DNA from: Lepisosteus oculatus
Lineage: Eukaryota > Chordata > Actinopteri > Semionotiformes > Lepisosteidae
NCBI RefSeq assembly: GCF_040954835.1
Contig: NC_090703.1
Coordinates: 6,877,001 to 6,941,000 of the forward strand
Direction: 5' to 3'
Length of the DNA: 64,000 nucleotides
Shown here one piece after another: positions 62,979-64,000 of the stretch (within the stretch, counting starts at the first letter, position 1; every line of letters begins with the position of its first letter). The notes under the pieces were generated by a model that was not told the DNA's origin, made no database searches, and was given only the letters and a program-made list of their open reading frames with translations. The position numbers were made by a program, and so were the translations under genes.

Positions 62979-63314
62979 ATAACTGTATGTGAACAATTTG
63001 GTTGTGTTTTGTGTTGATCTGTCTTGAATGTGTAAATACAAAAGAGTGACCAAGAAACAGTATTTCTCAGACGCCTTGATAATTATTTTTACTCAAAGGC
63101 ATAAAGAAACATTTTTACTTTCTTTAAGCATGATTGTCTGCATCTTCTTTGTGTTTCTTTGCTCAGTTCATTTGCTTGGCCAACACCTTGACCCTGGATC
63201 ATTCTTGTTTTGCATGTTCTGCTTTTACTGAAAGAGTCAGAAGACCAATCAGCAAAGCGGCAAGGCGGTTGTTACTGCACCGATAAGGTTCTGGATGGGG
63301 CTTCAGTGCCTTTC

Positions 63315-63375
63315 TGTGTGGAGTTTGCATGTTCTCCTCACGTTTGTTGATTGGGGTATTCCAGTTTCTCCTGCC
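63315..63375. mobile_element. Fragment of fish interspersed repeat, opposite orientation to 32060
   Basis: GTGTGGAGTTTGCATGTTCT followed by CCTCACGTTTGTTGATTGGG and TTCCAGTTTCTCCTGCC parallels the common fish pattern GTGTGGAGTTTGCATGTTCT, CCCCGTGTTTGCGTGGGTTT, CCGGTTTCCTCCCAC, which is the reverse complement of the repeat at 32060. Confidence 0.55.
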
Positions 63376-64000
63376 TCCGATAGGCATGTTGAGAGGTGGA
63401 TTGGCTCTGCTGCAATGCCTGCACTCTGAGGAGAAAGCATGTGGCCTTTATCTTATTAACCAGGAGACACAGGAAGCAGCTCTGATGCAGGTGCCCATTC
63501 CCTGAATAATTAGGCAGAGGTTCAGGTGATGGCAGATCCTAAAGCAAGGCTGTATTTGCAGACACCAGTGTAAGATCGAGTTTTTAACAGTCACAGTACA
63601 TCGCGTGAATTACCAGGTTCAGAACGAGAGTTCCTAAGCCTCTGTATCGTCAGCCTGGCTCAGTGCTGCTGTCTGAGTGCCATGAAGTGCAGGGTTCCAG
63701 GCTCTGCAGTGCAGTACGGCATGCCCAGCATTACCTTGGTGCCAGACAGCGTACGAGCTGCCCTGGCCTACAGGCTGTGGGCTAAGCAGGACAGGTTGCA
63801 AAAACAGGCTTGGATGCCGAGCTTGCCTGGAATGGATTTTTCCAGAATGGGCTGTGAACATTGAGCACGGTTATGTGTAGGGCTTGCAGCTGTGCACTGA
63901 CACTGGGTAAAGGCTGAGATGATAATGATTATAATAATATGTAGCAGTAATAAAAGAGAAGTGCCTGCTTCTTTGTTGTTGTTAACTTAATCGAACACAG

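Larger units (their letters stand above)
60418..64000 (+). other. klc1: klc1 intron downstream of coding exon 12 (to window end)
   Basis: I searched for the known KLC1 tails (SLKRSGSFSKLRASIRR-type and the short alternative) and saw none, so the last exon or exons should lie beyond 64000. A TC microsatellite (62961) and a fragment of a fish interspersed repeat (63315) are present. Reading straight through the donor gives a long open tail, but it has no family resemblance. Confidence 0.6.

Overview
The window is a stretch of vertebrate nuclear DNA. Its genes have spliced exons with GT-AG introns, CpG-rich promoters, poly-A signals, and LINE and SINE relics. Four protein-coding genes can be supported: the terminal exon of trmt61a (+), complete bag5 (-), complete coa8/APOPT1 (+), and most of klc1 (+). 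The order trmt61a - bag5 - coa8 - klc1 is the one I know from human 14q32.3. Fish-type repeats (a V-SINE-like tRNA SINE, CR1/L2-like LINE 3' ends, and a Penelope-like-looking dispersed repeat), together with retention of the tetrapod-like order, suggest a ray-finned fish, perhaps a non-teleost such as gar, bowfin or sturgeon. That placement is inference.

Layout. Positions 1-5706 are the last intron of trmt61a, with a LINE relic near 4.0-4.4 kb. Positions 5707-5996 are the trmt61a terminal coding exon. From about 6 to 23.8 kb lies intergenic DNA with a 33-bp minisatellite, a tRNA-derived SINE, LINE relics and an orphan CpG-rich block at 20.4-20.9 kb. From about 23.77 to 34.3 kb is bag5 on the minus strand: a long 3'UTR, two coding exons split by a 475-bp intron, a large 5'UTR intron, and a noncoding first exon. 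Between about 34.3 and 34.77 kb is a compact divergent bag5/coa8 promoter. From 34.77 to 37.95 kb are the five coding exons of coa8. After about 1.1 kb of spacer comes the klc1 promoter (39.06-39.59 kb), a roughly 10 kb first intron, and twelve coding exons from 49621 to 60417 that encode residues 1-551. The klc1 C-terminal exon or exons lie outside the window or were not recognised.

Functionally these are housekeeping or neuronal-maintenance genes with no shared pathway: tRNA m1A58 methylation (TRMT61A), Hsp70 co-chaperone activity (BAG5), protection of cytochrome c oxidase assembly (COA8), and kinesin-1 cargo binding (KLC1). The neighbourhood is an ancient syntenic block, not an operon-like system.

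The most unusual sequence features are four. First, a 48-bp tandem repeat in klc1 copies the end of coding exon 4 together with its 5' splice site three more times into the intron. Second, a probable GC-AG intron follows klc1 residue 497. Third, an intron interrupts the bag5 coding region and is flanked by a near-identical 11-bp direct repeat that contains both splice sites; it also holds a copy of a dispersed repeat with a perfect 20-bp inverted repeat. Fourth, there is an orphan CpG-rich block between trmt61a and bag5. I found no sign of a new multi-gene system.
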